From contig CAZWMD010000015.1 in the NCBI GenBank assembly GCA_964634815.1, positions 1-64,000 of the forward strand: a stretch of DNA of 64,000 bases, written 5' to 3'. The DNA comes from JALZVT01 sp964634815 (lineage in GTDB: Bacteria; Pseudomonadota; Gammaproteobacteria; Pseudomonadales; Azotimanducaceae). The notes below the pieces were generated by a model that was given only the letters and a program-made list of their open reading frames with translations, had not been told where the DNA came from and did not search any database. Below are positions 25,809 to 33,011 of the stretch, one piece after another (within the stretch, counting starts at the first letter, position 1; each line of letters begins with the position of its first letter). A program made the position numbers and the translations under genes.

Positions 25809-25856
25809 AGCAGAAGCAGCAGCACAAGCACAAGCAGAAGCAGAAGCACCAGCAGT
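25809..25856 (+). repeat. eight tandem AGCANN hexamers in the oxygenase leader
   Basis: Eight in-register 6-base units (agcaga, agcagc, agcaca, agcaca, agcaga, agcaga, agcacc, agcagt) run directly up to the SD (aaaaaaggaa) of the Rieske oxygenase gene. The array is in the 5' untranslated region and is pyrimidine-poor on the plus strand. Confidence 0.9.
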
Positions 25857-25872
25857 AAAAAAGGAATCACCC

Positions 25873-27240
25873 ATGGCCGAAGCCAAACACCCAGATATTA
25901 TCGCCAGCTGGCCAGAACAAACCCTGCGAGGGCATAGAATCCCGGGGGATCGATACACCTCCAAAGCCTTTGCCGACGAAGAGTTTGAGCAGATGTGGAC
26001 AAAAGTCTGGCTGCTGCTCGGCCGGGAATCCGAGCTTCCCAACCCCGGAGACTGGCAGCGAGAAGATGTTGGTCCAGAGTCGTTCCTGATGGTTCGGCAG
26101 AAAGACAACAGCGTTAAGGCCTTCTACAACGTCTGCCAGCATAGAGGCAACCCGCTCGTTGCAGAACCCAAGGGGCACGTGAAGCGATTTGTCTGTCGAT
26201 ATCACAGTTGGGCTTTTCTACCCGACGGAGAGCTCAATTTTGCCCCTGATGCTGATGACTTCCCTGAGGGAAATCCCTGCGGCAAGCTGCGTCTTGAAGA
26301 GGTTGCCTGCGAGACGTTTGCTGGTTTTGTCTGGATCAACATGGATACCAATTGCGTATCCCTGAAGGAATACCTGGGCCCCATATGGGAAGACTGGCAG
26401 CGCTGGGATATCCACACATGGAAACGCTATTCTGCAAAAACCACCACGCTACCTTGTAACTGGAAGGTAGTGCTCGACAATTTCAACGAGTCCTATCACG
26501 TGCCTACAGTACACCTGGCGGCAACCCCAGCTACCAAACGCAATCAGATCATTGGCGGCGTAAATACCAACTACAAAGAAACCCGGTTCGATCTCTCTAA
26601 CGAGGGGCACAACCGCATGGTGATGCAGGGTGGCTTCGGAGTTGGCTCCGTTGACAAAGAAGGCAACATCCTGGAGCCCCTGGCAAGCCAACTCCGCCAG
26701 TGGGAACTGGATCCCGCTGACTTCAAGGGTCGTCCTGAAGCAACACGAGAAGCACTGCAAGAAGCTAAACGGAAGCTCGGAGCGCAACGAGGCTATACCC
26801 ACTACGACAAAATTCACAATGAAGCCTTCACTGACGCCTTTCATTACACCTTGTTCCCGAACTTTGCCGTATCTATTTGGGCAGACGGTTTCCACTTTTT
26901 GCGAGCGCGCCCACACGCAACCGATCCAGAACAGTGTGTGTTCGATAACTGGTGGTATGCCAGCCAACCCGAATCAGAGACAGCTCCAGTAGACACCAAC
27001 ACGGGTATGGTCGATCGCGACGCTGAGGTACCACACGAGGTGTTTTCAGTAGGCGAACAGTCGATGGGGAAAACCATCGACGAAGACATCGCCGTCTTTA
27101 CCCGCCAACAGACCGGCTTCCGCTCTCGCGGTTTCAAAGGGGTCTACCTGTCCAATCAGGAAAGCAGAGTTCGTCGCTATCACGAGCTCATTGATGACTA
27201 CATTGAAGGCCGCAGACCACATCCCGACAGCAGCAAGTAA
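25873..27240 (+). CDS. Rieske oxygenase, alpha subunit (second copy type)
   Basis: A 455-residue protein. Rieske [2Fe-2S] ligands are Cys88, His90, Cys108 and His111 (CQHRG...CRYHSW). The mononuclear iron motif NWKVVLDNFNESYHVPTVH gives His209 and His214, with Glu206 in the bridging position where many family members have Asp. It is a different paralog from the enzyme at 4833, with an extra insert around residues 230-300. No reductase gene is adjacent. The ATG follows a purine-rich SD and a hexamer tandem repeat. Substrate unknown; the acyl-CoA dehydrogenase and PNPOx genes are transcribed divergently. Confidence 0.9.
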   Translation: MAEAKHPDIIASWPEQTLRGHRIPGDRYTSKAFADEEFEQMWTKVWLLLGRESELPNPGDWQREDVGPESFLMVRQKDNSVKAFYNVCQHRGNPLVAEPKGHVKRFVCRYHSWAFLPDGELNFAPDADDFPEGNPCGKLRLEEVACETFAGFVWINMDTNCVSLKEYLGPIWEDWQRWDIHTWKRYSAKTTTLPCNWKVVLDNFNESYHVPTVHLAATPATKRNQIIGGVNTNYKETRFDLSNEGHNRMVMQGGFGVGSVDKEGNILEPLASQLRQWELDPADFKGRPEATREALQEAKRKLGAQRGYTHYDKIHNEAFTDAFHYTLFPNFAVSIWADGFHFLRARPHATDPEQCVFDNWWYASQPESETAPVDTNTGMVDRDAEVPHEVFSVGEQSMGKTIDEDIAVFTRQQTGFRSRGFKGVYLSNQESRVRRYHELIDDYIEGRRPHPDSSK

Positions 27241-27298
27241 CAGGCGGTTTTCCGCCGTGAAACAAGGCTAGACTAGGCCCAAAAGGTAGGGGAATAGG

Positions 27299-28069
27299 TT
27301 GAGCAAGAACATCTGTTTTGTGGCCAGCACCAGTCCTGATGCTGAGCAGGCAAAAGCCCTGCTGGAAGACCGATACGCGTCAGTTACCGCTGACCGCGAG
27401 GCAGCAGATGTCATCGTCGCACTCGGCGGTGACGGCTTCATGCTCGAAGCAATCCATCGCAATATGTCTCGCGACGTGCCAATTTACGGGATGAATCGCG
27501 GCACCGTTGGATTTTTGCTCAACTCTTATCAGGAAGACGGCCTTCTGGAACGTATAGCCAACGCAGAGGAAGAGGTACTGCACCCACTGCACATGAGAGT
27601 CACCACAAGCTCGGGCAGTCAACACCACGCCTACGGCTTCAATGAGGTCTCTCTGCTGCGACAGACCCGCCAGGCCGCCAATCTGGAAGTCAGCATTGAT
27701 AACAAGGTTCGCATAGAGAATTTGATGTGCGACGGGTGTCTGGTTGCAACCCCCGCCGGCAGCACCGCATACAATCTATCGGCACACGGCCCAATTCTTC
27801 CTATCGGCTCAGGAGTGCTCGCACTAACCCCAATCAGCGCCTTTCGCCCAAGGCGCTGGCAGGGTGCTGTACTCCGCCAAGACGCAACCATAAAACTAAC
27901 AGCGATCGATCACCAGAAACGTCCGGTGAGTGCGGTCGCAGATTTCCATGAAGTCCGAGATGTGGCCGAGGTCGAGATTAGCGTTGCGCCCGACAAGGAA
28001 GTGACCTTGCTGTTCGATGCAGATCACAACCTTGAAGAACGCATTTTAAACGAACAGTTTATTCCCTAG
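27299..28069 (+). CDS. nadK: NAD kinase
   Basis: A 256-residue NAD kinase that phosphorylates NAD to NADP with ATP. The signature GGDGFML (GGDG at residues 43-46) is present, followed by YGMNRGTVGFLLN and the substrate-binding block TPAGSTAYNLSAHGPIL. The protein is slightly shorter than E. coli NadK. The start is TTG with a strong SD (ggtagggga) a few bases upstream. The preceding 58 bases contain a small ggcgg/ccgcc hairpin. It converges on the PiuC-type gene, and a Fur-box-like sequence lies between the two. Confidence 0.88.
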   Translation: MSKNICFVASTSPDAEQAKALLEDRYASVTADREAADVIVALGGDGFMLEAIHRNMSRDVPIYGMNRGTVGFLLNSYQEDGLLERIANAEEEVLHPLHMRVTTSSGSQHHAYGFNEVSLLRQTRQAANLEVSIDNKVRIENLMCDGCLVATPAGSTAYNLSAHGPILPIGSGVLALTPISAFRPRRWQGAVLRQDATIKLTAIDHQKRPVSAVADFHEVRDVAEVEISVAPDKEVTLLFDADHNLEERILNEQFIP

Positions 28070-28113
28070 TCAGTCACATCTGCGCTATTAAAACGCCGGA
28101 CTGTTCGCAACTA

Positions 28114-28132
28114 GTTATTGATAATCATTCTC
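28114..28132. promoter_or_regulatory. Fur-box-like sequence between convergent genes
   Basis: gttattgataatcattctc matches the classical 19-base Fur consensus (GATAATGATAATCATTATC) at 16 of 19 positions by direct comparison. It lies 45 bases after nadK and 28 bases before the 3' end of the minus-strand PiuC-type gene, so it does not sit at either gene's promoter. It may control an unannotated small or antisense RNA, or be a relic of a lost promoter. Confidence 0.55.
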
Positions 28133-28159
28133 AACACGAGCAATCTAGTCAGGTTTCGT

Positions 28160-28834
28160 TCAATCGGGTGCCTGCATATTCACGTCCGCCCACATACGCA
28201 ACAAACGTTGCCGGATGCCGCCGATGGCCACTGCCGTTTCAGGCTTCGAGCCTTGAATCTCAGCCTGAGCGGCCGCAAGGTCGAATTGCAGCTCGCGCAG
28301 TTCGCTGGATCTGATACGACTCTGCAACCAGCCCACAACCGCCAACCTCTGGCCTCGGGTAACCTCCGTCACCTGATGGGCATCGCCGCTGGCATAGACC
28401 ACGATGTGACCTGCAGGCAATCGAATACTGTCGGTGCCAGCGCTATTGGCAAGCTCCAGCGCGCCACCGTCGTAGCTTGCGGGATCCGACAGAAACAGAG
28501 TGAAAGACAGGTCTGTTCTTATGCCGTCAATAAACGCCTCATCCGTATGCCATCCATAGTGCATACCTTTTTCGTAGCGCGAAATGAGCATTCGTCCCAT
28601 GTGCACGGGTAAGGCCGCTGCACAGAATAGCGAGTTGGCTAACAAGGTCCGACGCACTTTTTCGGTAACCGCTTTCACTGCAGGCGCATCACTTTGGCCT
28701 TGCAGGTTTGACTTGACCGCTCGGGCGCCGGCGCCCGCTGTCGCTGCGCCATCAACAAAGGTCGCGGCTTCAAGCGCATCGATAGCAGCCTCAACTTCCG
28801 CCGCATCAAGCACATCTGCAATGGTTATCATCAT
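28160..28834 (-). CDS. Fe(II)/2-oxoglutarate-dependent PKHD-type hydroxylase (PiuC/YbiX-like)
   Basis: From the ATG at 28834 this encodes about 224 residues starting MMITIADVLDAAEVEAAI, which aligns with the start of PiuC/YbiX proteins; the frame is also open to a TTG at 28870. The metal triad is visible as HTDEAF (His-x-Asp) and a distal His in GDAHQVTEVTRGQRLAVVGW, which also carries the 2-oxoglutarate-binding arginine. Relatives are iron-regulated and associated with siderophore uptake in pseudomonads. No TonB receptor is adjacent here. The divergent lipoprotein gene starts 65 bases away. The length matches the family. Confidence 0.87.
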   Translation of the reverse strand: MMITIADVLDAAEVEAAIDALEAATFVDGAATAGAGARAVKSNLQGQSDAPAVKAVTEKVRRTLLANSLFCAAALPVHMGRMLISRYEKGMHYGWHTDEAFIDGIRTDLSFTLFLSDPASYDGGALELANSAGTDSIRLPAGHIVVYASGDAHQVTEVTRGQRLAVVGWLQSRIRSSELRELQFDLAAAQAEIQGSKPETAVAIGGIRQRLLRMWADVNMQAPD

Positions 28835-28899
28835 GCTTTTAGTGTCGCCGATTGCGCGATACTTGGCCAATCAGAACTGTTTTCAAGGAGCCCCGTTGT

Positions 28900-29754
28900 A
28901 TGAACTCTAAATCAGCTAAATCCAGACCGCTAAAAGCCCGAAAGATCTGGCGCAACCTTGAGGCCACAGGACTCATCGCGTTCGGCAGTCTCGCAGGCTG
29001 CAGCGGAGAGGGTAATGAGCACCGAGCCGCCTCTGATGCAGATGCTGCACAGGTTGTGGAGGGATCTACCGGTATTGGAGAAGGCGCCGGCGAGGGAGAA
29101 GGCGCGATAAATTCCGCGTTGACCGCTGCAGACGATGTGGCTTATCTCACTCAACTGGGTTTAATGCGCGGTCATCTCTGGGTTGGACACCAGCTGTATC
29201 AGAACAACCTGCACGGCATGGCAATTACCCATATGAAACATCCAAAGGCAGAACTCTATAGCAGTCTAAAAGAACCTTTTGATATACGTCGAGTGGATGG
29301 TTTTGCAGCGGAGCTCGAAACACTGGCAAGCAGTGTCGAGAATAAAAAGCCGGCGGTAGAGGTTGAACAGGCCTATGTGGCCCTTACGTCCGCCATCAAG
29401 CGCACGGAACTCGGTGCCGACACAATGTCACCAGGCCTTGTGGGTGAAGTGATTGTTGCACTGTTGCGAACGGCTGGCGAGGAGTACGCCATTGGTGTTG
29501 TTGATGGCAAGATCAATAACCTGCATGAGTACCAGGATGCCCTGGGCTTTACCAAAATCGCTGGTGAGTGGTCACGCAGCGCAGCTTTCGCCAACAATAG
29601 CGAAGCCACTGCAGCCGCTGCACGAATCCAGTCGATTCTTACTGACCTGGACGCAATGTGGCCCGCACTCGACCCAGAAGGTGCTCTGCCTCACAAAGCA
29701 GCTCAGCTGTTTGGTGCCGCAGCGCGCGTCGAGATTGAGACTCTCGGCTTGTAG
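28900..29754 (+). CDS. hypothetical lipoprotein with a histidine-rich motif
   Basis: From ATG 28900, with a strong SD (aaggag), the product has 284 residues. A long basic N-terminus leads to a lipobox (FGSLAGCSGEG), then a low-complexity acidic/glycine linker, then a mostly alpha-helical domain. The conserved-looking block GLMRGHLWVGHQLY followed by MAITHMKHP supplies several closely spaced histidines that could bind a metal. No family was recognised. It is divergent from the PiuC-type hydroxylase and ends two bases from the convergent molybdoenzyme. Placement beside an iron-related gene suggests a metal-linked periplasmic role, which is inference. Confidence 0.7.
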   Translation: MNSKSAKSRPLKARKIWRNLEATGLIAFGSLAGCSGEGNEHRAASDADAAQVVEGSTGIGEGAGEGEGAINSALTAADDVAYLTQLGLMRGHLWVGHQLYQNNLHGMAITHMKHPKAELYSSLKEPFDIRRVDGFAAELETLASSVENKKPAVEVEQAYVALTSAIKRTELGADTMSPGLVGEVIVALLRTAGEEYAIGVVDGKINNLHEYQDALGFTKIAGEWSRSAAFANNSEATAAAARIQSILTDLDAMWPALDPEGALPHKAAQLFGAAARVEIETLGL

Positions 29755-29756
29755 CG

Positions 29757-31910
29757 TTAAAGCGCAGTTACGCTCACTGCAACCCCGGTCATATGTGCCT
29801 GGTTGGAAAGTGGCTCAAAGCTGTCTGGACCGGATGGCAGTAACTGGTTGCAATTCACGCCCGGCTTGGCGCGAGCGTTGCGCATACCGCTGGTCTGGCC
29901 TTGCCCTCCACCATGAGTCATGGCCACCACTCCGGGCATGAGAGTTTTGGTGAATTTGACCTCGGTTTCTAACGCACCCTGAGCATTGCTTAAGCGTACT
30001 CGATCACCATCGCCAATTTGCCGTATTTCGCCGTCTAAAGGATGCATAAACAGATAGTTCTGATCTCGATCATGGCGTTTGAGTTTATCCACGTTCGCAT
30101 ACCAACTATTAAAGCTATAGCCGTCGCGCTTGCTGATGAGTTTTAACTGATCCGCTGGTTCTGCCGAGAGTTCATTGAATAGTTTTTCCATCCGCTCAAT
30201 TGCATCGACGAATACTTCCGGACAACAATCGATTGACTGATCGTCATGCTGTATGCGGGAAAACAACTCATCAGGATCAGAACGCTCAAGAGCAATGACC
30301 TGCTCACGTTTTAAATCTGCAAATGAGTGGCCACGAGAACGAAGCATAGTATCGATGCGTGCCCACATGTTGGGTCCATCGGGATCATCAAACGCAGAAC
30401 GACCACCAATGCGTTGCGAAAGCTGCTCCCAAATCCACCAGTCAGGTTTGCGCTCGTAGGCAGGCGGCACTACGGCTTCGGTGAACTGTACGCTTGGCTC
30501 GTATTGCATACCCAGCCCCACAATATTTATATCTTCGCGCTCAAAGGCACCAGCAGCAGGAAGGATATAGTCAGCATACTCCCCTGTTGCATTGCGGTAG
30601 ATGTCGACACACACCAACAGATCGAGCTCGTCTAGTGCAGCACGCATTTTCTGTTCGCCGCCAATTGACAATACCGGGTTACCACTACTGACAAACAGCG
30701 CTTTAACCGGGTCTTGGTCATTACTCAAATAGTCAGCCATCAGGTTACCCGGTAGAGCTATTCCGGCTCCGGGCGCACGCATAACACCGCCAAAAGGTGT
30801 GTCTATAAATTCACCCGCATCGCCTCGGCCGGAGGCCGCCGCTCGCTCATAGAAACCTTGCGAATAGAAGTTCCCGCCCCGCTTGCCCAGATTACCCGTA
30901 ACCAGAGACAGCATATGTACCAGCCAGTACGCGAGCGTCCCTTGCCGCCCCATATTTACACCGGTAGACATGTGCACACAGGCACTTTGAGCTGAAGCAA
31001 AGCTGCGGGCCAGATCGCGAATTGAATCTGCCGGGATACCCGTGATAGATGCGACTCTTTGGGGAGGATAGGCTGCAACAAACTGCCGAAGCTCATCCAC
31101 GTGATGACCATGACGCGCGGCTAGCGGGTCAAAACCCTGGGTAGCATCAATCTCTGCCAGAAGCGCGGCCAGCAGGTACACGTCGGTGTCGGGCTTAATT
31201 TGCAGCACACTACCGGCACTGTTCGCAGATTCAATAATCCTGGGATTGACGTAAATGACAGATGCGCCTCGATCTTCCGCCGCTTTCAGATGTTTCATCG
31301 GATGCGGAATAGAGACAAAGCTCATGTGGCTGATCGATGGATTCTCCCCAAGCAACAACACAAAGTCCGAGTGCTCAATGTCGGGCACCGGATGCAAGGT
31401 ACGAGTGCCAAAAACCGCATGACTGCCGGCAAACTTGTTGGAGCAATCCTGAGTGCCAGAGCTGAAGAATTTGGTCGCACCGGCTTGCAACATGAAACTG
31501 GCGTAGCTCGGACCCAACAAGGTATTGAATGCCCCGGGGTTGCCTGAATACCCAGCAACCGCCGAAGGGCCGTAGGCGGTTTGTATGGTTTTTAGCTTTT
31601 CGGCTATTTCACTGAGTGCCCGATCCCAGGAAATTTCCTCAAACTGGCCCTCAGCAATTTTTTTCTGCGGCTTTCGAAGCCGGTCTGGATCGTTGTGAAT
31701 ATCGAGGCCATAAATGCCTTTGTTGCACACAAAGCCCTTTGATACCGGGTGATCTTTGTCTGCCCTGAGATTGACCAGTTGGTTGTCCCGGACAGTTGCA
31801 ATGAGCCCACAGGCAGGCTCACAGACGCGACAAAAGGTTTTCTTTTCGAGATCGGCTGAATCGCCTGTTGTCTGTGTCCCTGTTGTCTGTGTCCCTGTTG
31901 TCTCCGACAC
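29757..31910 (-). CDS. molybdopterin oxidoreductase, second paralog
   Basis: A 717-residue DMSO-reductase-superfamily protein with [4Fe-4S] ligands Cys27, Cys30, Cys34 and Cys62 (FCRVCEPAC...GFVCNKG). Like the enzyme at 12192 it has the block SSGTQDCSNKF and a C-terminal HGGGQGQTSG/GVNCNQL segment, so the two are members of one subfamily. No Tat signal is seen, so it is probably cytoplasmic. The GTG start gives an N-terminal TTGTQ repeat encoded by tandem DNA repeats; the true start could be slightly downstream of it. No redox partner is adjacent. Substrate unknown. Confidence 0.9.
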   Translation of the reverse strand: MSETTGTQTTGTQTTGDSADLEKKTFCRVCEPACGLIATVRDNQLVNLRADKDHPVSKGFVCNKGIYGLDIHNDPDRLRKPQKKIAEGQFEEISWDRALSEIAEKLKTIQTAYGPSAVAGYSGNPGAFNTLLGPSYASFMLQAGATKFFSSGTQDCSNKFAGSHAVFGTRTLHPVPDIEHSDFVLLLGENPSISHMSFVSIPHPMKHLKAAEDRGASVIYVNPRIIESANSAGSVLQIKPDTDVYLLAALLAEIDATQGFDPLAARHGHHVDELRQFVAAYPPQRVASITGIPADSIRDLARSFASAQSACVHMSTGVNMGRQGTLAYWLVHMLSLVTGNLGKRGGNFYSQGFYERAAASGRGDAGEFIDTPFGGVMRAPGAGIALPGNLMADYLSNDQDPVKALFVSSGNPVLSIGGEQKMRAALDELDLLVCVDIYRNATGEYADYILPAAGAFEREDINIVGLGMQYEPSVQFTEAVVPPAYERKPDWWIWEQLSQRIGGRSAFDDPDGPNMWARIDTMLRSRGHSFADLKREQVIALERSDPDELFSRIQHDDQSIDCCPEVFVDAIERMEKLFNELSAEPADQLKLISKRDGYSFNSWYANVDKLKRHDRDQNYLFMHPLDGEIRQIGDGDRVRLSNAQGALETEVKFTKTLMPGVVAMTHGGGQGQTSGMRNARAKPGVNCNQLLPSGPDSFEPLSNQAHMTGVAVSVTAL
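31866..31903 (-). repeat. 15-base tandem repeat at the start of the molybdoenzyme gene
   Basis: tgttgtctgtgtccc occurs twice in tandem (31866-31880, 31881-31895) with a partial third copy to 31903. On the coding strand it encodes the repeated TTGTQ near the N-terminus, before the iron-sulfur motif. The period is a multiple of three, so copy changes would stay in frame. Confidence 0.85.
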
Positions 31911-31960
31911 GGCTGTGCTCCTGTTACCCCAGTTAGACGTAACTTAACACGCCTTGGGGC

Positions 31961-32449
31961 CTAGAAACGTAGCAAGACCACCTTGCTGTCGGCGAGGTCT
32001 AAAAGCTCCTGATCACTCAATGGAGAGGAATTCCAGCCTTCCAGGCCATCGCCTGCAGGCCCTTTGTGAAACAGTAGCAAGGTGTCACCGATAACCTTGA
32101 AGTTGGTTGGATCCAGCTCTCTCTCCTTGCCGTTGGCAAGACTGAAAGGACATACCTCGTAGCGAGGCCGATACCGTTCAGGGTTTTCGTTGAACAGCTC
32201 AACCTGATCTTCTGAGGTGAGGTAATACACCCGACCATCATGGGCCACCGCAAAATCCGGAGAGCCGCGTTCAGCCTTTCCTTCTGTGAAATAAGAGACA
32301 GGGCTGTAGCCGTCGATGAACGCCTCATGTATCTCTGGCACAGGATCGGATGCCATAGCACCACTGGTAACGCCCAGCCCCAGCACTAAACCACTAAAAA
32401 ACATAGTGATAAGCGGCCGGACCAACATACTGGTGATCTGAATTCGCAT
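31961..32449 (-). CDS. YHS-domain-like exported protein
   Basis: A 162-residue protein with an N-terminal signal (hydrophobic PLITMFFSGLVLGLGVTSG then AMAS) and the YHS-type core DGYSPVSYFTEGKAERGSPDF, followed by YYLTSEDQVELFNENPERYRP. YHS domains bind or shuttle metals, classically copper, or interact with other proteins. Here the usual pattern of one Cys near the end of the motif appears as EVCPFSLANG. It is probably periplasmic. It lies 50 bases upstream of the molybdoenzyme gene on the same strand and may be cotranscribed with it. Confidence 0.78.
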   Translation of the reverse strand: MRIQITSMLVRPLITMFFSGLVLGLGVTSGAMASDPVPEIHEAFIDGYSPVSYFTEGKAERGSPDFAVAHDGRVYYLTSEDQVELFNENPERYRPRYEVCPFSLANGKERELDPTNFKVIGDTLLLFHKGPAGDGLEGWNSSPLSDQELLDLADSKVVLLRF

Positions 32450-32542
32450 GTCTGCATCCCAAAACCCTAAGTATAAGACCTAGACCCGTGGAAGTCCCGG
32501 AAGTTCAGGTGTACTCACTTACCAGACCCCACCACAGACCCC

Positions 32543-32642
32543 NNNNNNNNNNNNNNNNNNNNNNNNNNNNNNNNNNNNNNNNNNNNNNNNNNNNNNNNNN
32601 NNNNNNNNNNNNNNNNNNNNNNNNNNNNNNNNNNNNNNNNNN
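32543..32642. other. assembly gap (100 N) between YHS and EF-hand genes
   Basis: Exactly 100 N. The left flank ends in an imperfect repeat (accagacccc accacagacccc), which hints that a short tandem repeat caused the break. The right flank has no recognisable gene before the EF-hand CDS. Confidence 0.85.
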
Positions 32643-32713
32643 TGGGAAACGAGCATTTCTGTCTCTGCACCGTTATGCTTGGTCCAGCAAATTAACTTCG
32701 ATGGAGAACCCCA

Positions 32714-32959
32714 GTGGTCGATAGTCGCAACAGCGCCAATCCCGAAAACGACAATCTTGACGAGCTTCGCGAGAACTTCTCCAGGTGCGATGAAAACGGC
32801 GATGGCCAAATTCAGTACGACGAGTTTGTCACACTGCTGACAAATATCGGCGCCGGGACCTCTCCGGAGGAAAACCGCCTGGGGTTTGATGCGATAGACA
32901 CAGATCAGAACGGCACAATCAGCTTCGACGAATTTGTTATGTGGTTCAGCGAAAACTGA
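32714..32959 (+). CDS. small EF-hand calcium-binding protein
   Basis: An 81-residue, strongly acidic protein with two complete EF-hand loops: DENGDGQIQYDE (26-37) and DTDQNGTISFDE (62-73), both ending in the bidentate Glu and with Asp/Asn at the calcium-ligand positions. There is no signal peptide, so it is probably a cytoplasmic calcium sensor or buffer. The start is GTG; an SD-like ggag sits about 7 bases upstream, while the nearby ATG at 32701 is out of frame. Close to an assembly gap and 52 bases before an amidase gene on the same strand. Confidence 0.82.
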   Translation: MVDSRNSANPENDNLDELRENFSRCDENGDGQIQYDEFVTLLTNIGAGTSPEENRLGFDAIDTDQNGTISFDEFVMWFSEN

Positions 32960-33011
32960 GTTTCTCCCTGGAACAGGCCCACCCAGAATCCGCTAGTTAA
33001 AGGCTGTCTGT

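Noticed and set aside
25809..25856. Hexamer array as a CRISPR-like or coding repeat
   Set aside because: There are no spacers, the unit is six bases, and it lies in an untranslated leader.
27243..27256. ggcgg/ccgcc hairpin before nadK as a terminator
   Set aside because: The stem is only five base pairs with no following U-run, and nadK starts soon after, so it is too weak to call.
28118..28612. 164-codon plus-strand open frame downstream of the Fur-box-like site
   Set aside because: It is entirely antisense to the PiuC-type gene, whose motifs are intact. Its translation lacks a recognisable domain or plausible composition, so it was treated as a shadow.
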